Positions 12,490-21,236 of a DNA stretch of 64,000 nt are shown one piece after another (the first letter of the stretch is position 1; each line of letters begins with the position of its first letter). Location of the stretch: the NCBI GenBank assembly GCA_963580455.1, contig OY756965.1, forward strand, positions 26,200,902 through 26,264,901, read 5' to 3'. A program made the translations under genes and the position numbers. The notes under the pieces are model-generated. The model worked only from the letters and a program-made list of their open reading frames with translations, was not told the origin of the DNA and made no database searches. This DNA comes from Euonymus europaeus. Its lineage: Eukaryota; Streptophyta; Magnoliopsida; Celastrales; Celastraceae.

Positions 12490-13176
12490 ATGTCAATGGA
12501 AAAGAAGCGCAGTAGCAGCCCCAATGATGCTTGTGAGAAAATCTTTAGAGCAGTGACTGCTTTTCCTGGTATCAGAACGGTTCGTCGCATCGCTCATCGT
12601 CCACAGGAACCCAGGTCCTCCTCCCCTGCCTCACAAGCTTCACCAACAACCATGGGAAACCCTTCTGTGAAAAAAACTGATATCCAAACCAGGCCTGTTT
12701 TTCCACCAAAACCCAAGTCAGAACAACTCAAAACACCTATCCAGAAAAGAGCAACTGAGTCTATTGCCATCGACTTTGATTATACCACCCCACCAAGAGA
12801 AAAACCAAAGACTAAAATGGCTGACCCTGCAAAAACTGTGGGCAAGCAGGGGCATGCCCAGGTAGCTAAAGTTGCACCACCACCATCTGTGCACAAGCCT
12901 TTGAATATTGAGTCACCAGTGAAAGGAAACCATAAGCCAAAAGCACAGATAAGTAGTCAAGTGAACAAAGAGGAAGACAATAAAACAGGCATCCATATTG
13001 AAGACAGGTTTACTGATTATATCAATCGAGCCAAGGTGAAGATCAGAACTATGTCAAATGCCAGTGAGGCTGCAAAAGTAGATAAGACCTTCTCTGAGTA
13101 CATTAACCGTGCAAAGGTTAAGATCAGAGCAATGTCCAGCATTGGTGGTGGAAAGTATGACTCTTCTAAAGAGTAG
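12490..13176 (+). CDS. Unrecognised basic plant protein with two YINRAKVKIR repeats
   Basis: A single open frame of 228 aa. I do not recognise the family. The first 40 residues are basic and include CEKIFRAVTAFPGIRTVRRI. Residues 40-165 are rich in Pro, Lys, Ser and Thr and look disordered. The C-terminus contains two near-identical motifs, DRFTDYINRAKVKIRTMS (172-189) and KTFSEYINRAKVKIRAMS (199-216). Each could form a short basic amphipathic helix, which would suit a peptide-binding or membrane-proximal role; that is inference only. A second Met at codon 3 is an alternative start. The frame is long, ends cleanly and shows biased amino-acid use, so I regard it as a real gene, possibly with a spliced 5' leader upstream. 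Confidence 0.75.
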   Translation: MSMEKKRSSSPNDACEKIFRAVTAFPGIRTVRRIAHRPQEPRSSSPASQASPTTMGNPSVKKTDIQTRPVFPPKPKSEQLKTPIQKRATESIAIDFDYTTPPREKPKTKMADPAKTVGKQGHAQVAKVAPPPSVHKPLNIESPVKGNHKPKAQISSQVNKEEDNKTGIHIEDRFTDYINRAKVKIRTMSNASEAAKVDKTFSEYINRAKVKIRAMSSIGGGKYDSSKE

Positions 13177-14178
13177 TGGGACTCACATATCAATACCTAC
13201 TACTGAGGTATTAAAGTACTGGTTATTGTCACAGTTCATTTTTTAGGAGCTTGTGTTTGTTCTTTAAACCAATTCTATTCTCTTTTTTATGGTTTTACTC
13301 TGCATATGTTTTTACCCTTTCTTTTTTAAGTGGCGAGTATAAATAATTTGTAAGGAATAATTATGTCATTAATCTTTAGGTGGTGTACTTTGATTGATTT
13401 ATTTTTTATTTTTTGCATTGATTTGATTGTGGGTTTGTGCTCAATTGAAGATAATCAAATACTATACCTTAGTGCTTGTGTATTGTTGTATTCTGATGAT
13501 CTGGTTATAAGATCTAAAATGGATCTATGGCTCACCCTCGGCTCAACAATTGGCCCTTGACCTTAAGCCTTTCTTGACTATGAACAATGAACAACTTAGT
13601 TCAGTGGCGTCCCTAGAGTAAGATAAGATGGGCGGCCGTTGAGGGCCCTAAAATTTCTTGGACTCTATATTTTTATAAAATTAATAATATTTTAATAGTT
13701 TCAAACACATTTAAATCATATTTAGAAAGAAAAAAATTAGTTGACTAATTAATGCTCATTTTATTACGACTTAAAAATAATAAAAATAACTCACTTAAGC
13801 ATTATTTAATTATTTTTTATGAAAACCTTTTTCATATTATTCGTCCCAGACCTCTCATCTCAAGACTCAGATACCTCATTGACTTAGTCATGGATCAGGC
13901 TTGGCTTCCACAGTTTTCGAGCCCTCTCCACAACCGTCACTCCATGATAGGCTACAATTTTGTGTCTGAGATGGCTCAATCATACTTACTTTATATTGGT
14001 CTAGTGGTCTTCTAGCCTTCTACAGTCTCCACTCTCCAATCCGGCCCAACCGCACTCAGTTTATTTACAAAGAGAAAAGGTAAAATCATTGACGCTCCCT
14101 CGACTCAACAATTATCATCAAAGCCTTTTCTTCGGTCTATGGACCACCCTGAGCTTTCACAGTTTTCAAGCCCGCCCA
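13177..14178. other. Gene-less stretch
   Basis: The first part is probably 3' UTR of the upstream gene. Around 13600-13740 there is a CAGTGGCG... GGGCCCTAAAATTT stretch of the kind seen at ends of plant hAT-like elements, without a recognisable partner end. The open frames here have no family features. Confidence 0.4.
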
Positions 14179-14770
14179 TCAAAATTCACTCCATATGGAT
14201 ATAATGAGTCCCAAGACATCGCCCTCACCTGCTCAGAAGTACTCCATCCGTTTCAAAATATCTGTCACTTTAGAGATTTAGTTTTGTTTCAAAATATTTG
14301 TCGCTTTATGATTCTAAAGCATAATTAATATATTTTTAAAAAAAATTATCCTTATCGTAAAAAGTAAAAGTAAATGAAAGATTGTGAGAAATGAGAGTAA
14401 TTAATAAGGGTATTTCTGTCTAATATATTTATTTTTTACTAATATTAAGGTTATTTAATAGTTTTCTTAATTATCGTGTCAAAACCTTAAACGATAGATA
14501 TTTTGAAACGGAGAGAGTAATTAGTAACGTGTATATATATGTATGTATGTATGTATGTATATAATATATATACGAATGACTTAACATCCAATATTACACA
14601 AAATCACATTTTGAGAGTTCGAGATCAAAATTCACTCCATATGGATATAATGAGTCCCAAGACATCGCCCTCAACTACTCGGAAGTAATTATTAACGTGT
14701 ATATATATACACGCGCGCGCGAATGACTTAACATCCAATATTACACATGATTTTGAGAGTTTCGAGCATT
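14179..14770. repeat. Tandem duplication, one copy interrupted by a MITE
   Basis: Copy 1 begins at 14179 and copy 2 at 14625 (TCAAAATTCACTCCATAT and onward). Both share the run to GCCCTCA, then GAAGTA, then AACGTGTATATATAT, CGAATGACTTAACATCC and TTTTGAGAGTT. Copy 1 is split after GAAGTA by the MITE at 14242-14517; copy 2 reads GAAGTAATTATTAACG with no interruption. A (TATG)n-like tract in copy 1 corresponds to TATA and CGCG repeats in copy 2. Confidence 0.85.
14242..14517. mobile_element. Stowaway-like MITE
   Basis: A 276-bp non-coding element with terminal inverted repeats of about 25 bp: left CTCCATCCGTTTCAAAAT, right the complement of CTCTCTCCGTTTCAAAAT. TA dinucleotides at 14240-14241 and 14518-14519 fit the TA duplication of Tc1/mariner-derived Stowaway elements, whose ends typically read CTCCCTCCGT. 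The neighbouring duplicate retains the uninterrupted target with a single TA. Confidence 0.88.
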
Positions 14771-15291
14771 ATCTACACCTATAAATAGGCAATAGTTGTG
14801 TTAAAGTCCCGAGTAGTTGTGATGGAGAGCTGCTCACAAATTTCCAACAGCTTTTAGAGTTGATTCCTGATACCGCATTGATCTCTTCGAAATTCGAATA
14901 GTCCCCCGCAATGAAGCTTAGCTACCAAGAAATTCCATGCTTTGCCAGGGAAGTGGAAAACGAACACTACATTTTGCTAGTCAGAGATTCCATGCTTCAC
15001 GAAGAAAGTAGAATATGGCAGTGTTTTTCAACACATCATGATAAGATCACAACCAAGACTCAATAGATAAAGGCAATATTGCATGTCTTTTGGCGAATCG
15101 ACAAAAAAGTTTTAAACAAATGAAGAACAAAATATCTTATTTCCAGCTTGTACACAATCACAGAAGATATTTGCACTTGAAAATTGAAATGCAGCAACAC
15201 CACCATACAAGTATATAACACTTAATGCAAGAATTGTGTAAGAAAAGATCAAACAGAATTTGGTAAGTTTTAGAAGAGCCTTTATGCAGCT

Positions 15292-16713
15292 TTAAGCTTT
15301 AACAGGCTCATCATCTTCTTCAATATCCCAACTCAAGTCTTCATCGTCTTCTGCAGAGCTCAATCGTTTTTGAAGATCAATTCTATTAGGGCTGCCACCA
15401 TGACTAAGTTTTTTATCATCCTTTTCCTCGATGCTACTAAGATCCTCAATCTCATCCCAACCAAGGTCTTCCTCCTCATGAGCAGAAGTCACCGCAAAAT
15501 CACTGTCTTTGCCAGATTCTCCAGCATCACCCATCCCTTCCAAAGCCACTTTGTCGTCTGATTTTGACACAGCACCTTCATTACTTTCATCCAAATTCAC
15601 CCTCTCATCATCCAATTTGTCATTTTTAGATCCATCAACACTTCCTTTACCCTCTTCATCCACTTTAGATATCTCGTGCTCTTTCTTGTCGGATTCTATA
15701 ACAGAAACCTCCTTCACAATTTGCCCAGAATCTCTTACACCTAACTCTCTATTTTCCAATGTTTCGCCTTCGAGTACCACATTAGTCTCTTTATCTGGCT
15801 TAACCTTCTGTTGCATCTCGTTAACATCCCTGGAACTCAAATCCTGCAATTCCTCCTCTTTGACAAGTTTACCAGAATATTTACTGCCTACCTCCTCTTT
15901 AGCCTTTGAATTAGCCTTGGACAACCCACTGCTCTCCTCCAAGTCCTCATCATCAACATCCCAACTCAAATCCTCCTCTTCCGCCGCTCTCTTCACCATA
16001 ATAGCTCTCAAATAATCAACTTGCTTAAGCCGATACACCCTATAGTAATACCTACACCAGAAAGTCTCATGATCCACACTGCTTGGAACAACCCTCTTAT
16101 ATATACTCTCCATTGCCCCATTATCCTCAAACAAGCTCTCCATGTCCTCATTCTTCTCCTTCAAATCAAACCCTAATTTCCAATTGCTATACTCATCCAA
16201 ATCCTCAGGCTCATCACAGTACGTGCTTACATCTGCCTGAATCGCACGAACTTGAGCATCAAAACGACTATACTTTTTGCTACTACTAAAGTTCCTATCA
16301 CTGCTGTTGTAATCAGAAGAATCAGATTCGTGATCAGCAGACAGGATTGCATCCTTACCTTGTGAGATGATCTGGGTAGTCCCTTTCCAAACGGTAGTCC
16401 CAATTTCGTCAATTTTATGACTCACGTTCTCGAGCGAACCCTGGGCAACCTCGATCTCCTTCCTTAGACCCGATCCGAATTCCTTGAGATCTCGACGGTA
16501 TGTCTCTAAGACTGATTCGGATTTGGTGGATATGGTTTTGAACAGGCCCCCGAAGCTCCACGCTCGAGTACCACTATCGCTGGGGTCCGGATTGGATTGT
16601 TCAGGCTCCGCATCTGGGCTTTCTTGATGACCTTCACTTCGGGGAGAATCGGACTCGTGTTCGGTTGAAGAAGGATCTGGATCGTCCGAGAAAACGGTTT
16701 TGAAGAAATCCAT
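15292..16713 (-). CDS. BSD domain-containing protein
   Basis: One exon, 473 aa. The BSD domain lies at about residues 172-232 and includes the hallmark Phe-Trp pair in DHETFWCRYYYRVYRL (F218, W219). BSD domains occur in TFIIH p62 and synapse-associated proteins. Plant proteins of this layout, with the domain in mid-chain and long acidic flanks, are not well characterised. An N-terminal segment (50-125) could form an amphipathic or coiled helix. The tail is Glu/Asp/Lys/Ser-rich and repeats an acidic tryptophan motif: EEDLSWDVDD near 247, EEDLGWDEIED near 418 and DEDLSWDIEEDDE near the C-terminus. The start is the first Met of the frame. The + strand frames opposite are shadows. Confidence 0.92.
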   Translation of the reverse strand: MDFFKTVFSDDPDPSSTEHESDSPRSEGHQESPDAEPEQSNPDPSDSGTRAWSFGGLFKTISTKSESVLETYRRDLKEFGSGLRKEIEVAQGSLENVSHKIDEIGTTVWKGTTQIISQGKDAILSADHESDSSDYNSSDRNFSSSKKYSRFDAQVRAIQADVSTYCDEPEDLDEYSNWKLGFDLKEKNEDMESLFEDNGAMESIYKRVVPSSVDHETFWCRYYYRVYRLKQVDYLRAIMVKRAAEEEDLSWDVDDEDLEESSGLSKANSKAKEEVGSKYSGKLVKEEELQDLSSRDVNEMQQKVKPDKETNVVLEGETLENRELGVRDSGQIVKEVSVIESDKKEHEISKVDEEGKGSVDGSKNDKLDDERVNLDESNEGAVSKSDDKVALEGMGDAGESGKDSDFAVTSAHEEEDLGWDEIEDLSSIEEKDDKKLSHGGSPNRIDLQKRLSSAEDDEDLSWDIEEDDEPVKA

Positions 16714-17593
16714 TAGAGGAAATGTTGAAGCTTTTTTGAGAAGTAAAAAATTATGGGAATTTCAATCGATAGAGTTTGGATTTTGGAAGGAAATTCATTG
16801 GTATACGATGGCACTGTGCTGATAAAATACGCATTCTGCGGAGTGCGCCCCCGAAGGGTGAGTGGTCAAATGTCAATGGTCGATTGCAGAACGGTGTGAT
16901 CAAATCAATACGATTTCGAAAGAATGGGTCGACCGGTCGGTATTAAGTTATTAACCCCACACACCAATCATTTTCTCCCTCCTTAAAAATGAGAATATAA
17001 AATGTTCACTCACATTCAAATCTTTAATTTCTTTGAATATTTTTAAATATTAAATAATAATTTATTTTTATTAACTTCTCCCAACTCCACCTCTCTCAAA
17101 TCAACTCCTTCTATTATATAAGAAATGTTTCTTTTAGCTACTTAGCTTCAATCTTAATTGTTTCTTTCAAAAGGTGAATGCATAGAAGGTTTGGTTCGTT
17201 AATGTGGGAGGGATATGGTAAGTGTTCAACCAAAATTAATCTATTGATTTCGATGTAGTATCTGCAAATCAAGTGAACATACTCCATAAAGAGTGAGACG
17301 ATACAAGTATCTCATTTAATGATATTTGATAATTACAAAAAATCAAACATAATCCAAATTGAAGGACATTCGGAGGTAGATCCATAAAATGAGACTTGCG
17401 AACTTTAAACTTTATTAAAAAATCTTGTTTCCATTTCAGTCCACTCTACTACATATTTTTTTTCATAATTTGTTTAAAAACATTTTATCTCTCAAAATAC
17501 ATGGTAAGTTTAAAAAAAATTGCATACTTGAACACGGCACGTCAAAATCTTTATAATAAGATTCATTATCAATAGTTTTTAATGTACTTTTTT
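16714..17593. other. 5' flank of the BSD gene and AT-rich spacer
   Basis: Contains the leader and promoter region of the minus-strand BSD gene, then AT-rich DNA with no supported gene, RNA or transposon end. Confidence 0.4.
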
Positions 17594-17624
17594 AATTACA
17601 TTGTTTTTCAAAAACAATGTAATT
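17594..17624. repeat. Perfect 31-nt palindrome
   Basis: Two 15-base arms (AATTACATTGTTTTT and its exact complement) surround a single C. The motif ATTACATTGTTT recurs several times further right around 18790-18890 and near 19160, so the palindrome may be part of a local repeat family. Confidence 0.8.
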
Positions 17625-17659
17625 AGTATTTATGCTACATAATTGTATTTTTTTCACTA

Positions 17660-18080
17660 CTGTAAACTAAACAATAAGTATTAAACCCTAAGAAAAACGG
17701 ATTCGTTAAACAAAAACAATGTAATTAGTATATATGCTATGTAATTGTATTTTTTCACTATTGTAACCTAAATAATAAGTGTTAAACCCTACAGATAACA
17801 GATTCTCTAAACTCTAATGTGTTCATGTATCGAATTTTCATGTTGTAATCTCTAAACAATAAATGTTAAACTCTAAGGGAAATGAATTCGTTAAACCCTA
17901 ACAGGCTCGTGTATCGGATTTTCATGTTATAACCTAAACAATGAGTGTTAAACCCTAAGAGGAACTAATTCAGTAAACCCTAACGGGCTTTTTTGTCGGA
18001 TTTTCATGATATAACATGAACAATAAGTGTTAAATTCTAAGGGAAAGAATTCGCTAAACTCTAACAGACTCGTGTGGTTT
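17660..18080. repeat. Degenerate tandem repeats containing AAACCCTAA
   Basis: About five copies of a unit of roughly 82-97 bp. Each contains AACAATAAGTGTTAAACCCTAAG followed by a GAATTCGTTAAACCCTAAC-type half. Copies start near 17672, 17769, 17855, 17937 and 18018. Isolated AAACCCTAA words resemble the plant telomere heptamer but never occur in pure tandem, so this is not a telomeric tract. Confidence 0.75.
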
Positions 18081-18372
18081 TTATATATGATAATGAAATG
18101 ATTTTTCATATTTTAAATGACACTTATGTAATTTAACTAATAAAAATTAACTTAATTACAAAAAACTTAAAAACTAAAACTAATTACAAATAAGTTTAAA
18201 TGAATGATATTATCCTTAATAACTTTCATAAAGTATATCTACATATAATTTTGCCCAATTTTTAATAACTTTGTTTATTGGGTCCATAAATAATTATAAG
18301 CTGTTTTTTCAAAAACAATGATAATTGGAGGCATGTACTCTGTGATATTGTTTTCCAACGTCTATTTTAACG

Positions 18373-19457
18373 GTAATACTAGTTGTCCCTAAGCTAAGTA
18401 TCCCTAAGTATCCCAAATCTGCTGAGTAATCAATTTTAAATTTTTGGAATTCGAAAATTAACACAATTTTTTATATGTTCACTCTCTCCCATTCACTCTC
18501 CCATTATCTCTCTCTCTCTCCCCCCCCCTCTCTCTCTCTCTCCCCCCCCCTCTCTCTCTCTCTCACAGAGGCACATGAATAGTGACGTCGCCGGAATCTA
18601 GTGGTTGATTCGACCGAAAAATGGATGGATCTGGTGCGTATCATCACAAGAATTCGAACGGTGACATCAATGGACGAAGATGTCGTCAGAGTTGGCCGGA
18701 TCTACCACTTCTCTCTAGTAGAGGCCATCATTTGTAAGCATTTTTTTCAGCTTGCTTGAAGCTTGGGGGTTGAACGACGATTCTTCGTTATTACATTGTT
18801 TGGTCGGCGTGTTACATTGTTTGAGCATTTTTCTAGTGGCTTAAGGTTTTTTTTTTGCTTATTACATTGTTTGGTTGGATGTATTACATTGTGTGTTTAT
18901 ATGTCTACACACAATGTCATAGCTTACTGTTTTGATATGAAAATCAATGTAATTAACAATCTGAATAATGTGATTACGCACTGCCTCAAAGGTTGAAATA
19001 CATTGCAATGTATTAAACAACTTATAAACATATATATATATATATAACAATGTGATTACTTCCAAAATCGTCAATACTTTGCGAATCATACACAACTGCA
19101 CCTCAACAATCGAGTAAATCCCCAAATCAAACAATAGAACATAATTACGTGTAAAAATATTTGAATTACATTGTTCAATATAATAATGACATTCTAATTT
19201 TATTAGTAGTATCCTTATAACAATTTGTATGTCACATCTCCAAATATCTACTTTAGTTGAAGTGACCATGGTAACATTAGAGTTAAAAAGAGAGAGAAAC
19301 GGGAAAAACTAAAATTTAGGAGGGAATTAAAGTTTTTTCTTGGGAAGTGCAACATTAAGAAATATCAAATAATCTATGTGGCATGATGAGTTGTCCTGCC
19401 ACATGGATTTGGGATGCTTTTGAATGTTTTCCTTTGGAACATTTAGCATTTTCCTAG
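18373..19457. mobile_element. Possible non-autonomous TIR element
   Basis: The left end reads AATACTAGTTGTCCCTAAG; the right end read in complement is GAAAATGCTAAATGTTCC, with CATCCCAAATCC further in, which resembles TATCCCAAATC near the left. The element at 20625 has a closely similar end (GCGAAAATGCTAAATATCC), so both may belong to one family. The inside holds a pyrimidine tract (18495-18566), several ATTACATTGTTT words and no transposase. End positions are approximate and the target duplication is not resolved. Confidence 0.4.
18495..18566. repeat. Polypyrimidine tract (CT)n with C8-C9 runs
   Basis: Alternating TC dinucleotides are interrupted twice by runs of eight or nine C. This is a simple-sequence tract on one strand, with GA/G on the other. 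Confidence 0.9.
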
Positions 19458-20624
19458 CCTAGAAATATCTGGGGCTTACAAGCAGGCCTGCATAGTCGGC
19501 CCATAAGGGCCCATTGCATTTCCGAGTTTAGAGAATCTGCTTCAATGAGCCTAATCACTGCTTGCTAGAATGCTAGTTGCTATCCACGAAGTCGAAGTCA
19601 TGAGGACATGAACAGTTTATGGGCCTAGAAGTTTTGGGCTTTGTCACGATAGGTCAAACCCAGAAAACAAGGGGCGAGGCCCACAAACTGAACACAACTT
19701 GGCGAGGGAAATAGAAGCGGAGGAGGGTATGGGAAGGTTTTTGGTTACTGGAGAGAGATGAGAGGGTTACAGGTATCTTTGAACCAGACACAAAATGTCA
19801 GACTGCAGAGGGCTCTGCAACAGCTTGAATCGCTGTCTTCTTAGGGGGAATGCCAATGCTCCTGTCAGCGTCGCCGATACTACGCCGGTCAACTTCGACG
19901 ACAACATTCTAAAGTATCACACCCAATTCTTTTCAAACAATGTGTACAAATACAGATACGCAGTACGCTGTATGATTCAACTCTGATTATGTCATGTTTT
20001 ATTGCGAAGGGGTCGCGGAACCGCAGAGCGAGATGGTGAAGTGGTGGCCACTTTGTGTGGAGTGGTTGAGCGAGTTAACAAAATCTTTTACGTTCGTCCT
20101 ATACGATCCAGGTACTTTGAAGTTTGAATTCCATTGCTTGTAAATTTTATAGCGTTTCTTATAAATATGTGAAAGTTATTGTTGATTTTCAGATACAACC
20201 TAGAAATTGGGGATATTATTGTGGGAAGAGTTGTTGAGGTAGAAAATGCTTAATTCGTGTTCCTCATTATATTTGTTGTTGGTGGAATATACCAATTCAC
20301 CAGTTTGCCATTATTTCCTCTTGCAGCAGTATTTGATGATTAATAGAGCTAACAACACGATTCAGTCAAGTAAACCTATATAGATTGTTGTACATTTTGG
20401 AGATGGTAATATTTTTGCTAAACCATTTTGTGGAGTGGTTTGTGCAATGATGATATCACTACGTTTTAGTTGTATGTTCTCAACCAAAGATGAGCGAACT
20501 GGGAAATGTTTCCGACTCCCGTTCTGTTCGCTGTATTTGGAGAGTTGGGCTTTGATTCAATCTGAATTCATTGGCTATGACCAGTTGGGCTTTTAACGTG
20601 TATGTTAATTCTTTGAGAATGCGA

Positions 20625-21097
20625 AAATGCTAAATATCCCTAAAACTTTGTATCCCTAAGAGCAAGTGCAATGGTAACAAATTTTGGAGTGCTGGAAATT
20701 TTGGAGTGTATAGAGAGAGTAATTTGAAAAAATTGTATTGGAATATGTGTAGAATAATAGAAAAAAGTGAAAAATGGTAGAAAAGTATGAGAGAAATGGT
20801 GTTGATGCTTGAAATTTGAAATGTTTGTAAATGAAAAGTGAAAAAAATTGTATTGAAATATGTGTTTTGTTGATATGATTGCATTGAAAATCGTGTTTTG
20901 CTGTAATAGAAGTGGGACCGCACTGGAAAATTTGGAGTGCTGTAGCATTGGAGATGCTCTAAGTATCCCTAGTGAGTGGGAGTTATGATTTTGATTTTTC
21001 GAATTTGAAAATGGAGCCAAAACTTGTGGCTATGATGATTGCCACATGTGTTATGGATGCATTAGGGATGTTTTTCTTAGGGATATCTAGCACTACC
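20625..21097. mobile_element. Non-autonomous TIR element in RRP4 intron 3
   Basis: The left end AATGCTAAATATCCCTAA and the right end, complement of AGTGCTAGATATCCCTAA, are inverted repeats followed by further TATCCCTA / CATCCCTAA words. It is interrupted by the Tourist-like MITE at 20660-20956. There is no transposase. It appears related to the element at 18373. Ends are approximate. Confidence 0.55.
20660..20956. mobile_element. Tourist/PIF-Harbinger-like MITE nested in the element above
   Basis: The ends are GAGCAAGTGCAATGG and the complement GAGCATCTCCAATGC, a terminal motif common in plant PIF/Harbinger MITEs. TAA directly flanks both sides (CCTAA before, TAAGTATCCC after), the expected 3-bp duplication. 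The interior is AT-rich and non-coding. Confidence 0.65.
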
Positions 21098-21236
21098 GCT
21101 TCAAAAAATCAAGAAAACAGGGCACCGACACAGTCATTCTCAACAGTAGTGCTAGATATCCCTAAGAAAAACATCCCTAATGCATCCATAACACATGTGG
21201 CAATCATCATAGCCCTGTTTTCTTGATTTTTTGAAG
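21029..21236. repeat. Inverted duplication of transposon end plus intron sequence
   Basis: Segment A (21029-21096) reappears inverted at 21146-21213, and segment B (21099-21123, CTTCAAAAAATCAAGAAAAC...) reappears inverted at 21212-21236. The order is A, B, spacer, A', B', so each pair can form a competing hairpin. A contains the right end of the element at 20625. Confidence 0.85.

Noticed and set aside
15509..16015. 168-codon + strand frame opposite the BSD gene
   Set aside because: Ser/Leu/Pro-rich shadow of the acidic minus-strand coding sequence.
17660..18080. Interstitial telomere
   Set aside because: AAACCCTAA words are isolated within longer degenerate units, never tandem heptamers.
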